Part shown: one piece after another, positions 12,201 through 22,549 of the stretch
Position numbering within the stretch: position 1 is the first letter of the stretch
Layout: each line of letters opens with the position of its first letter
NCBI GenBank assembly: GCA_020205615.1
Contig: CM035151.1
Span: forward strand, 48,018,849 to 48,082,848
Direction: 5' to 3'
Source of the DNA: Panax quinquefolius
Taxonomy: Eukaryota > Streptophyta > Magnoliopsida > Apiales > Araliaceae
DNA: 64,000 nucleotides
The notes under the pieces: generated by a model
The model's database searches: none
Told to the model about the DNA's origin: nothing
What the model saw: only the letters and a program-made list of their open reading frames with translations
Position numbers and translations under genes: made by a program

Positions 12201-12897
12201 CCTTGCAAATTATTCCTTTACGCTTTTAGATGATAATCTCGAACATCTGGAGTAGATAAAGGAAGCGTCCCTACATAGATTAGATTATATTCTTGTCGTA
12301 TGAATACCTTGTAATAAGAACTCGTTATGAGAATTTAAGTAATCGAATCATAATATTATGATATATATAACATCTTTTATTTCCAAGAATCGTGTTTTCT
12401 TACATATATAGATGTAAAGTAAGATGTCTTCTATTCTAGTTGAGATCCTTGGGAACTATTTATCTGAGTGAGGGTGTTAATAGCATGGACTGTTCATGTT
12501 GTTATTAATACTCTGAATTTCAGATAGATAGTTATTATCGATACGATAGTATGTAATCGCATGACATAGACTATACATCTAGGTGAGGGTATTGGTAATA
12601 TGGACTGTTCATGTTATTACTGATACTCTAAATTTCAGATAGATAGAATCTAGTCACAGATACAGTTCATATATTCAAGTGAGGGTATCCAAACACAGTA
12701 ATATTTCTCTTGGGAATTACCATCTGTTATGGGATACTGTGAATCTTGAATCTATGGGAATTATATCTGATAGTCCCTCTATCTAATGTAATATTTTGAA
12801 TCAGATAGCATGGGTGTATAGATTTAAAAATGCATTATGTTAATTTTCTGTAAACACCATACCGGATACCACGGGAGTATAGGTATGGGGGGTTACA
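9207..12897 (+). repeat. 3' LTR of family A element
   Basis: It is the partner of the 5' LTR, from TGTAAAAACCC to GGGTTACA, and is followed by the duplicated target ATTAT at 12898-12902. Differences from the 5' copy include many small indels around CAG/CTG sites (for example near 10730-10800 and 12180-12300), so divergence cannot be turned into an age without care. Its TATA box is at 9830-9838. Confidence 0.95.
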
Positions 12898-12902
12898 ATT
12901 AT

Positions 12903-13011
12903 TGTCAAGTCTTATTTTATTTAATTATATATATTTCAATTCTAAAATGCACAACTCCAAATAATATAAATTAGAAACTCCTTTCTAATTTCATTCTGCC
13001 TTGGCCAAGGA
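12903..13011. other. Short host flank between two elements
   Basis: About 110 AT-rich bases continue the host sequence interrupted at 437. They end in AAGGA (13007-13011), the probable left target duplication of the next element. No gene is visible. Confidence 0.5.
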
Positions 13012-14103
13012 TGTGACGCCCCCAAAATTAGGTATACATCACCCATCTTGGGTCGCCAGATACATGGTACAGAATTCAAATACAACTTACTAATACAACT
13101 GTCGTGTACAATACGACAAAATATAAACTGTGAGTTTGAATACAAATATTATCTACTAGAGATTATACAAACTCAAAAGGAGTCCTCATTACAATTATTA
13201 TCACACTATTTCACAGAATAGTGAGGACTACTAATGCTATCCTCCGGACCATCACTCCGGTCCCCGACTCGTCCCAACTATATTCTCATTTTCTTGAAGA
13301 GAACAGTGAAAAAAAGGGTGAGCTCAACTAGCCCAAGAAGAAATATTATGACTAAGATAATGCGAATAAATTATCATTAGTCTCCAACAATGTTAAACCC
13401 GATAAAATATAATAGACATCAAGTTTAACTCTGCAATGAACAAGCAATCCATTAAAAGAGTCAAGTAGCAAATAAAATCTACTATCTTTTATGATTAAAA
13501 AGGTTTTTCATCACTGTTATCGCTGAGACTCGACTTAATAAATATTCCACATCATCGAATCACCCGTGCACTACTGCCAAGGATATTCTTTAGTATCACG
13601 ACCACAATTATCCATGCACTACGGGCCAAGAATATTTGTGTATTCATTAATGGTCATGATCATACCAACAACTGTCCATCAATGTACTACAGGCCAATGA
13701 GAACTTTTACCACATCATTTGTAACATTTCGGTCATGATTACACCGAATAATCCTTGGTTATAATCATACCAAGTCCATCTATGCACTACAGGCCACAGA
13801 TGACTTTCAACAAAATATAAACATGAGGATGATGACAATGATATAAGAATTCAATAAAACAAGTTCAAGAATTAATTTATCCAGAATTATTAACATCCAA
13901 ATTGTCAACATGATCTTTGCTTTTGTAGAGTAAAATTCAAGAATGATCGGAAGAATATTTCCATGAAAAGATCCTGGATGAAGCACAAATATCAAGGATA
14001 TTCTACTAATTTCATGGAGTATAGAAGTCAAAACTTTAACCAACTGAGTATAATAAAGAATGGAATAACAAAAGAAATCACCATGCATGCGGTACTTCGC
14101 ATA
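13012..14103 (-). repeat. 3' LTR of family B element, 5'-truncated by deletion
   Basis: It aligns with 15953-17042 on the same strand. Only the R/U5-side part remains. It contains the repeated wording TGCACTACGGGCC...AAGAATATT at several places, also seen in every other family B LTR here. Confidence 0.9.
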
Positions 14104-14107
14104 GACA

Positions 14108-14640
14108 TGAGCTAAGAAAGCTTGACATTCGTTTTTCAATAAACGAATAGCTTTATGGCTTGAGATGACAGTGATTGATTTTAATGGTTTGGTTGCTTGA
14201 ATTCGCATAATAGGTCGATTAGGAATATGAAAGTTAACAACCTTACGAAAATAATCAATTTTTGCATGATGAGTAGTTAACCAATCAATCCCTAGAATTA
14301 CATCAAATGCAAGTATTTTTAATGCAATAAGATCGACAGTTAATGTGTGGGTACCAACTTGAACCAAACAAGACTTATAAACCGTGGATGTAATGAAGGT
14401 TTCTCCCAACGGAGTTTCCACTGATAAATCAAAGTCTAATTTCTCCGGAGATAAATTTAATCGTTGAGCGCAAGTAGGAGAAATAAAAGAATGGGTAGAA
14501 CCGGTATCAAATAAAGTGTAGACTTCGCTAGAGTTTATGATAAGCCTACCCGTGATGACCTCATTCGGGTTCCTTACTTTCTGGGAGGTCACAACAAACG
14601 CTCTCCCTTGCACTAATGGCTTTGACTTTTCTCGGGACAA
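14108..14640 (-). pseudogene. Aspartic protease remnant, family B
   Basis: The minus-strand frame starts in the Gag-protease linker (GRAFVVTSQKVRNPNEVITG) and shows the retropepsin motif LFDTGSTHSFIS and the landmark FDVILGIDWLTTHHAKID. It is close to 52733-53389. The coding part ends at ~14108, where ECQAFLAHV runs into LTR sequence. The open frame continues to 13807 only by chance, through LTR DNA. Catalytic DTGS is intact, but without RT and integrase the element could move only in trans. Confidence 0.85.
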
Positions 14641-15766
14641 CCTTTTGGTGCCTCCATCCTAGCTTGAACTTGTCTTCTGGTGAACGACAAAATCAAAGCT
14701 AAGTGACCTTCTCTTCCAATTATAACATGCTTTGGATGGCATCGCGTAATTTGGACCGATGTGTCCCTCCCTCCGCATTTGAAGCATATGATAGGTGGTC
14801 TTTCTCCTTCCTTAACAACGGTCTTTGGTCTTGACGCCTTTCCATCATTGTTGAATCTCCTCTTCTTAAAATGTCCATTCTTATTATTTTGGCCCGATTA
14901 CCACCGGCGTGGTTACCATTTCGCCTCATTGATTCCCTCCACGCTTGTTGTCATCGCTTCGATGATCGCTTCTCACCGGTATTATCATTTTGCCGTACCG
15001 CTCACTTTTGGTTGCATTGACTCGTTATCGCTACTCCACCAATCGAGCCCTATTTACAACATCCAATACAAACACGCTTTATGAGAAATAAGATGTTGAC
15101 GATCTCCCGCTTCAAACCTCTTAAAAACATTCGCGACATTCTCTCTTCATTATCCACCAAGTGGGACGAAAACCGGGATAACTCGCAAATTTTGCCTCGT
15201 ATCATGACGCATGCCATATTGTTTTGCTCCAATTTGATAAACTCCACCTCCTTCATGTGACGAATACTTTAGGGAAAGTATTTGTCGTTGAATGTAACTC
15301 TTGAACTTCTCCCAAGACATCTTCAAGACGGCAAGTTTAGTACGCTTTACCGATTCCCACCAAGAATCGCCTCTCCACAACATAAAAGGCGTGAAGGGAA
15401 CCTTTTGCTCCTCGAGCATCCCAAGACATCAAATATCTTGGTGATCTCGCTTTATCCATGCTTCGCGCCATAAGTGGTTTTGGTTCTCCCTTAAACACCG
15501 GTGGTCCCAGCCTTGAACTGCTTAATGATGACCGCTTAGAGAGTTTCAAAGTTTTCCATCAACATTTTGGACAGGAGTCGCTCTCACCTGCTGTTGCATG
15601 AATTGCATAAAGCCTCTGAACAATCCATCATTCATCATTTGATCAGTGTTGTTGTTTGCATGAGGATTGTCGCCTTCCTGATGCACATTCTCCTGATTAT
15701 TGATATGTGGAGACTCAACGGTCTCTTGTGCTCTATTGCTATTCTCAACATTTTTGGATGTCATTT
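14641..15766 (-). pseudogene. gag: gag of family B deletion derivative (broken)
   Basis: Gag starts at MTSKNVENSNRAQ (ATG complement at ~15764-15766), the same start as in the copy at 54498. An acidic, Asn/Gln-rich N-terminus (NNTDQMMNDGLFRGFMQFMQ) is followed by the capsid-type core, with WWESVKRTK wording at ~15350. A zinc knuckle begins as CFKCGG near 14785. The frame is broken several times. Pieces recur in three frames between 14720 and 15550, and many breaks lie where the 53468-54498 copy has CAG or CTG. Confidence 0.8.
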
Positions 15767-15936
15767 TTAGATACTGCCACAAAACAAAGGTTAATTGACA
15801 TGTAACATAATATCTCTAAACTCTGACCAACCAATTTAAATACAAAATAAATTTAAGCAGGTCCTACTAGCGAAGGAATACCCCGTCTCTCCCCTCCTAG
15901 TTCTAGTCTCACATCTTAACCAGGGATCATATCCCT

Positions 15937-15950
15937 AAGCTTTGATACCA
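15937..15950 (-). other. Primer binding site, tRNA-Met type
   Basis: On the minus strand TGGTATCAAAGCTT follows the 5' LTR end (GTCACA, then GT). It matches the start of the usual Met-tRNA site, TGGTATCA. The same site is at 54671-54683. Confidence 0.85.
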
Positions 15951-17101
15951 ACTGTGACGCCCCCAAAAGTAGGTATACATCACCCATCTTGGGTCGCCAG
16001 ATACATGGTACCGAATTCAAATACAACTTACTAATACAACTATCGTGTACAATACGACAAAACATAAACTGTGAGTTTGAATACAAATATTATCTACTAG
16101 AGATTATACAAACTCAAAAGGAGTCCTCATTACAATTATTATCACACTATTTCATAGAATTGTGTGGACTACTAATGCTATCCTCTAGACCATCACTCTG
16201 TTCCCCGACTCGTCCTAGCTATATTCTCATTTCCTGAAGAGAACAGTGAAAGAAAGGGTGAGCTCAACTAGCCCAGTAAGAAATATTATGACTAAGATAA
16301 TGCAGAATAAATTATCATTAGTCTCCAACAATGTTAAACTGATAAAATATAATAGACATCAAGTTTAACTACAGCGGAACAAGCAATCCATTAAAAGAGT
16401 CAAGTAGGAAATAAAATCTACTATCTTTTATGATTAAAAAGGTTTTTCATCACTGTTATCGCTGAGACTTAGCTTAATAAATATTCCACATCATCGAATC
16501 ACCCCTGCACTACGGCCAAGGATATTCTTTAGTATCACGACCACAATTATCCATGCACTACGGGCCAAGAATATTTGTGTATTCATTAATGGTCATGATC
16601 ATGCCAACAACTGTCTATCAATGCACTACGGGCCAATGAGAACTTTTACCACATCATTTGTAACATTACTACCAAGATTACAATCAATAATCCTCGTCAT
16701 AATCATACCAAGTCCATCTATGCACTACAGTGCCACGATGACTTTCAACAAAATATAAACATGAGGATGATGACAATGATATAAGAATTCAATAAAACAA
16801 GTTCAAGAATTATTTTATCCAGAATTATTAACGTCCCAAATTGTCAACATGATACTGTTTTGTAGAGTAAAATTCAAGAATGATCAGAAGAATATTTCCA
16901 TGAAAAGATACTGGATGAAGTGCAAATATCAAGGATATTCTACTAATCTCATGGAGTATAGAAGTTAAAACTTTAACCAACTGAGTATAATAAAGAATGG
17001 AATAACAAAAGAAATCACCATGCATGCGGTACTTCGCATAGACAGGTTATTCCAACAAATAACAATAACGGAACTAGGTCAGGCAAAATTTGCACCGACA
17101 G

Positions 17102-17400
17102 GATGTTCCAACAGAATAATAAAGATTTTAACTAGGTCCTGTAAAACACACGTATCGGATGTTCCAACAGTAATAATAATAAGACAAAACCGTGTTCTGT
17201 AAAACACACGTATGTGATGTTCCAACGGAATAATAATAAAGACGGGCGGTGTAAAACACACAAACATGATGTTCCAATGTAATAATAATAAGATTTTAAC
17301 CAGTCCTGTAAAACACACAGACATGGATGTTCCAACGGAATAATAATAAAGATTTTAAACAGTCCTGTAAAAACACGCAGTATGTGATGTTCCAATGTAA
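17102..17400 (-). repeat. Tandem array, ~51-60-bp units, in LTR leader
   Basis: Six units start with GATGTTCCAA at about 17102, 17158, 17217, 17268, 17326 and 17386. Each runs through an AATAATAATAAAGATTTTAA block and a CCTGTAAAACACAC block. The array is downstream of the TATA box on the minus strand, so it would be transcribed. Confidence 0.88.
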
Positions 17401-17670
17401 TAATAGAAGAATGTCACCAAGTATAGGGTAGATCATCATATATACAAAGTTATTCCAATGTAATAATAAGCAATGGAATAACAATGCCTTCTCTTCATGA
17501 ATAAGAAAGAATAACACCCTTTACTGAGTACAACAAATAATATTCCCTACCTTAAGAAGAAGAGTAGTGGATATATAAGTAGTGAAGTAGCGAGAATACT
17601 TTCTTCTTTCTCTCTATAGTTATATCTCTAGAGTTTGAAAGGAATTAAAAGAAAATAATGAATGAATGAG

Positions 17671-17683
17671 CTTCTATTTATAG
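17671..17683 (-). promoter_or_regulatory. LTR TATA box, family B
   Basis: CTATAAATAGAAG on the minus strand. The same box is found in the other family B LTRs at 36511-36523 (-), 37907-37915 (+), 46159-46167 (+) and 48758-48766 (-), always in front of GAAGCTCATTC or a close variant. Confidence 0.75.
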
Positions 17684-17775
17684 AAAAATGGAATGCATTG
17701 TAACTAACTCATGAACTATTTAGATTGATTTACTTTAATCGACGACCCCATATTTAAAAGCAAAATCTTTTAAAT

Positions 17776-18070
17776 AAAATATAATATATTCTATTTATAA
17801 TCTAATAAAATAAATAACTTTATAAAAGATTTTACTATCTGAAACACTATGTAGGCACTATGCAAAACACTATACATTTATAATAAAATATAATATATTC
17901 TAATTATTATCTAATAAAATGTATATCTTTATAAAAGTATTCTGCTTTATATATAAAAAGATTTTACTATGCAAAACACTATACGCATACTTATGCAACA
18001 CTATGCATAATAGAATATAATATATTTTATTTATAGAATAACTTTATAAAAGTATTCTATTTTTATAAAA
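17776..18070 (-). repeat. Three-copy AT-rich repeat in U3
   Basis: A ~110-130-bp block (AAAATATAATATATTCTA ... CTTTATAAAAGATTTTACTA) occurs at about 17776, 17884 and 18013. CACTATGCAAAACACTATAC motifs lie between copies. The other family B LTRs have a different sequence at this place. Confidence 0.75.
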
Positions 18071-18146
18071 GATTTTCTCGATATTATTACATTAATAATA
18101 CCAACAAAACCGAGTGACTTATCACTTAAGCATCAATAATTAATAC

Positions 18147-19507
18147 CGTAAAACACGCAAGTGTACGTGGTCAACAAGTAATATAGTAGTGAATAAAGTA
18201 TCGCTCCTACACGAGGACAAATTATCAAGAATTTTAACTTCACAATTATCAATTTTCTATTAATCCTAATTCTATTAAACTATTCAATTCAATGGTTTTA
18301 AAACTATAAAAACTAAATTAATAAATAAGTAAACTATCACAAAAACAACCGCTAATATCAAAATCCAGAATTTCAAACAATTAATGGAGAATTAGACTTA
18401 TGATTTCACCCCGAGCTTCACTCTGATTTGCAAACCTTTATTCCAACTCAATTGAATATCCCAGTTTATTAATCAAGAACATGAAAGTAATACTAGCCAC
18501 CTCTCGATGCACTAATATCGTATTAACGTCAATCTACAATTAAGATAGAAATCCGTTAAACATCTAAATCAACCAACTCACTATATCTCTATGTGAACTA
18601 CAATTAAAGAAGGTTTAAGCTTAAGTTCTCTATTCGATTACATATGATGTTAAGCATATCTCTACCTTAACAATAATCAAAAATCATATCGACAAAATTC
18701 ATGACACATGCTATATTAACTAGGTCTAGATTCAATCTCCTCTCTCGATTCCATTCAAATCCACAAGGAATTGTTGATCAGGCAATTCATAAGTTCACGC
18801 TCGAATTAACATAGATAAACTGAGAATATATTATTGAATTGGAAATCAAAGTTATATAATCATCGTTTCGCCCAAAGATCCATCACAAGTCTAATAAGCT
18901 TAATTAGTTCATAACGAAATGAATTAAAAACCAATAATATAATCGAAAACATCCTTTCGATTACAAATAAAGAACTAAATAGAAGAAGAATAATGAAAAC
19001 CCCTTCACGTAGCCTCGATTTGCAACCATCACGATAATCTCTGAAAATTACTCCTCCGAAGCTCGCACTTGAATCCTGGAATTTTTCTTATAATATGCTC
19101 CTCAGGTTGTGATTAGTTGTTTTCAACGTAATATTCAAATTCTCTCTCCTTGTTCTAGCCAAAATCATGCTATTATAGAGTCCAGCGCCTAACAAAAAAC
19201 CAACAATCCAAGTCGCAGCAGAAGTTCAAACAACAAAGAGGTCACTTCAGATTTCGGGACCCCACCCTCACGGGGTATAGTTTAAAAGCCCCCTTTTACC
19301 AGCAGGCTACTCGCTAAAGAATTTTTTTCGCTTTCATGAAGTTTTTCCACTTTTGCTCCAAAACTCCGCCATTCTTCACCACTTGCATCCATGACCACCC
19401 CACACACAAAATAACACGAAACGAGTGAAAATGAACACAAAACACGAAGATAACTATGAATTTAAACTTGAAATGAATATCGATTCGTATATAAAATCCA
19501 CTTATCA
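18147..19507 (-). repeat. 3' LTR of Athila
   Basis: It aligns with 28236-29602. On the plus strand it ends ATCCACTTATCA at 19507, so on its own strand it starts TGATAAGTGGAT, the usual Athila LTR start. The left boundary, near the shared phrase AAACACGCAAGTG, is placed within about 5 bases. Confidence 0.9.
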
Positions 19508-19520
19508 AAATCCCCAAACT
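19508..19520 (-). other. Polypurine tract of Athila
   Basis: On the minus strand TTTAAGTTTGGGGATTT abuts the 3' LTR start TGATAAGTGG. Position and composition fit the plus-strand primer site. Confidence 0.8.
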
Positions 19521-20640
19521 TAAACCGTATAGTCCTCGAGCACAAAACAAACTACATGCTATGCAATGCAATGAAATGCAAATCTCTAAATGCCTAAGAA
19601 TCCAACAATATTGCAAAACTAACTTATCTCGCTCACCAGAGAAAACAAGCAACCTTACAATATGAATCACCAAAACTAATCCACAATTTCAGATTAATTC
19701 TCAAATCTTGAACAATTATCACCGGTATAGCGTATGCGTGTGTGATCAACATCTAAGATAACCGATACGACCCAAATTCAATACATAAGCAACTTCTTAG
19801 AAGGAATCATACAAAGGCAAACTTAAAATTTCAAAGATAGGCACAACTCAACTAAAATTAAACAAAACCAAATTCAAGGGTACATGCAGATACTTATATG
19901 CTTTCTTTTTTTTTTTTTTTTTTTAACACGGGGGCTTTTTTTGCTTTTTCCCATTATTATTCCCTTTTTTTTAGATAGATGGTTGGTGAGTGCATTTTTA
20001 CGCCCATCTCACGCTTGTGTTTATGGGGAGTGTTTCTCCTCAACCCACCACAAGACTCAACATGTTTCATCATTTTTTTTTTTTTTTTTTTTATATACCC
20101 CACATATACTCCCCCCCCAAACTTAGGTTCTTGCCTAATTTAAGCCTTTACTACCTATCCTTGTCGTTTTCTGGTTCACCCTAGCATTATCCTTTAGAAA
20201 CTATTTATGTATCAATTTGAACTGACCGGTCAACAAAGATGTTATTAGTGCTAACCTTTTTATAACAGTTTCAAACAAGTCCAAGAATCGATTCATAACA
20301 GAAATTGCCTCATAGTTCTAATAATCAATACTGTAGTGGTTAACTTGTTCACAATCTCATCATTGGCCCACAAATAACATGAAAATGCAACACCGTTGGA
20401 CATATGCAAACACAATATTTAACTAAATTTTTTTTTTTTTTTTTTTTTTATTTATTAAAAAACATTAATGAAAAAAAATGCAAAATCCTAACTACTATGC
20501 AAACACCTAATCTACTATGCAAACTAGAAATGAAAACAAAATAACAAAATGCATGCAACTAAACAATTAAATCCCCAAACTTAAATAACACAATGCCCTC
20601 ATTGATAATAAAAATAACATTAAGTGCATGAGGACTTCCC
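19521..20640 (-). other. Non-coding 3' region of Athila with T-tracts
   Basis: There is no supportable ORF. Long T-runs (plus strand) lie at ~19905-19924, ~20070-20092 and ~20429-20449. Polypurine-like AAGTTTGGGG (minus strand) recurs at ~20111 and ~20573. Low-complexity frames here, such as the Phe-rich one at 19884-20126, are not genes. Confidence 0.6.
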
Positions 20641-21860
20641 TGGAATCGCCTAAGTCCGGGAGGTGGTCAGTGCTCTTCATCATCTAATCACACTGAGGAA
20701 ATCGAGGTAATGGTCCGGTTGTTGATATGGATAGTGTGCCACCGGTTGAAGCTTTGGAGTGTTGTATTGAGTGAGGCGAAAGATGCGCTCATAGCATCAA
20801 ACATGTGATCTTGTCAGATCGCTAATCGCCGCATTTCCTGCCAAGGTCGCCTCTATTGTGCACATTCATCCGATTTTGGAACTCAAGGAACCGAGGACTC
20901 GATATTGCCTCTGGCCTCAAAACTCCCTTCTTCGTTCCTTGATCTCCCATAGGTTCATCCTCATCCCCGAGGTATCTTCTCAGATCGACTTCGCCTTCCG
21001 ACGCCGATGGAAAAATAAAACCCAAACCTCGTGGATGTGACTCGCCTCCCCATACTGTAATACCGCGCTATATCATTCTCGAATCAAGCAAAGCGAGCGG
21101 CATTTGAGTAGGCTCATCATCGACCATCTCACCCTCGCATTGCGACACAACCGCATGTATGAGTGATGGGTGTGGCAAGTCACCCAAAAATTTCCACGTA
21201 AGCACCGGCGGATGGAAAAACCGATAATCGCCTGACGCCAATGATGAAATCTTGCACAATTGCGCATATAATAAGAACGCCTTCTCTTTGGTGACGTCCG
21301 AAGTGTGTTGGGACGGAAGCAATTTAGCACATAAGAAGGCGTACCATATTTTTCCATACCTGCTAAGGTCCTTGCTATGGAACACTGTACCTCCCTTTCG
21401 ACCTTTGATCCAAGAAGTTCCCGGCTTTGTCATGTTCGTGATAACTTCCTCGTAGTCCGGGTCAAAATCTCTCAATTGTGCATACTGACACTGCCGTGGC
21501 ACCCGCAACTGATAATATGCATTAATGGCATCATCACTGAACGGGACCATGCGACCCCGCACAAACGCATTGAATGGGCTTTGTCTTCGGCGTTTGCATA
21601 AAATTCTTTGACGATGTTGACAACGGCGGGGTACCGGATGTTCTCATGAGTTTGAGCCACCCTTTGATAAATTTGAGACATCATCTCCCCATCATTTCCC
21701 TCGGGGGCCAATCCACGTTCCGGCGTAAGGGCTTTGGTTATCATGTAGTCATACCGGTCGGCGGCGGCACTCACAAATTTTCGTCGATCATATGTTCGTG
21801 GCGGTGGAGCGGGTCTTGAACTCTCTCCTCTTTGGCATTTGGAAGTCGGCCAGAAGCCAT
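20640..21860 (-). pseudogene. Athila ORF in env position, plant transposon protein
   Basis: The minus-strand ATG at 21858-21860 opens MASGRLPNAKEERVQD. After a frameshift near 21780 the family wording follows: YPAVVNIVKEFYANAED, then VRGRMVPFSDDAINAYY-type sequence (~21500-21560) and GKIWYAFLCAKLLPSQHTSD (~21300-21360). This matches the putative plant transposon protein domain found downstream of integrase in Athila elements, sometimes called env-like. No membrane segment or signal peptide is visible, so a role as an envelope is not supported by this copy. Frames shift at least twice, and the C-terminal part (to ~20640) is Gln/Pro-rich and poorly kept. Confidence 0.75.
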
Positions 21861-22549
21861 TGAATTTTGGATGTTAAAACTTGCTAGCACACACTACCTT
21901 CCCTTACACTTGGTTCACCAATTTATCAAACACTTGGTGTGCATGTACCGCTCTTCCCCCAAACTTAGGTTGTTTCTATGGAATTCAGTTGAGAAAAGAT
22001 GAAAACTCAACACAAACGTAACTTACTCTCAAGTGTGCTATGTGTTTCCCCAATTTCTCAAGAATTCAACTTTTAGTGGTGATGAATATGGGAAGTATGG
22101 TGGTAGGGTTTATATAGAGGTGATGGGAAGAGGAATTCATGGTGGGATTAATGGAATGTGAGGTAATGGAATTGGAATTGGGGGGGATTGAAGTAGTGGG
22201 TAATGGATTTATGTAGGTAATGGGTAGTAGTAGTTGATAGAGAGATGTCGATCGTGGGTTGGTTTAGAGAGAAGAAAAGCCGAAAAGGCAATAGGCGTGT
22301 GTGTGGGGAAAATAAGAAAGGAACGCATGTGTCACCGAACTTGTTCGCTCAGATTAAGGACCCACCTCTACCTGGGGGGGTGGTAAAAAATAGCTCACCT
22401 TTACGGCATGCCAACCGACTTCGTAGATTTTTTTGCCCAAAATTTGGTGATGCAAAATTCTCCGATTTTCCTTCCTTTCTTGCCCATTATTGCTTTACTC
22501 ACTTTTGACCCTCTCCCGCAACCATAAACATGCAAGATGTTAGATTATT
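21861..22549 (-). other. Spacer between Athila integrase and 3' ORF
   Basis: No gene is seen. It has a purine-rich stretch (plus 22080-22320), a G-run at ~22373-22380, and another polypurine-like AAGTTTGGGGG (minus strand) at ~21955-21965. Confidence 0.5.

Larger units (their letters stand above)
438..12897 (+). mobile_element. Family A Ty3/gypsy retrotransposon, full length
   Basis: This is a complete element with two very long LTRs (438-~4141 and 9207-12897) around a ~5 kb interior. It begins TGTAAAAACCC, ends GGGTTACA and is flanked by the 5-bp duplication ATTAT (433-437 and 12898-12902), so both ends are exact. The interior has, in order, a degraded PBS, a leader ORF, gag, protease, RT, RNase H, integrase and a polypurine tract. 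The protease-RT-RNase H-integrase order defines Ty3/gypsy. The C-terminal wording of the integrase (RNQNVEEATWELEDKMRENY) matches Tekay-type chromoviruses. Stops, frameshifts and a deletion in integrase make it non-autonomous now. Tekay assignment is inference; gypsy assignment is secure. Confidence 0.95.
13012..18146 (-). mobile_element. Family B gypsy element, internal deletion derivative
   Basis: Read on the minus strand this is 5' LTR (18146 to 15953), PBS, gag, protease, then a jump into the middle of the 3' LTR (14103 to 13012). RT, RNase H, integrase, the polypurine tract and the first part of the 3' LTR are missing. The junction is at 14104-14107 (GACA), shared by the protease sequence and by the LTR sequence at ~17040. 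The LTR ends in the family B hallmark, GGGGGCGTCACA on the minus strand. The far end of the 5' LTR is cut off at the Athila element, so no matching TSD can be checked. Confidence 0.88.
15953..18146 (-). repeat. 5' LTR of family B element, cut by Athila
   Basis: The LTR reads from GGGGGCGTCACA (minus strand) back through a tandem array (17102-17400), a TATA box (17671-17683) and an unusual AT-rich U3 (17756-18090). Its last recognisable piece (18090-18146) matches other family B LTRs at 40335-40375 and 49455-49505. About 350 bases of U3 expected from those relatives are missing where Athila begins. Confidence 0.85.

Noticed and set aside
13807..14107. C-terminal extension of the protease frame
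   Set aside because: Past ~14107 the frame runs through LTR DNA; it is open by chance after the deletion junction.
20640..21860. A viral envelope gene
   Set aside because: The position is that of env, but the wording matches the plant transposon protein of Athila elements and no membrane or signal segment is seen.
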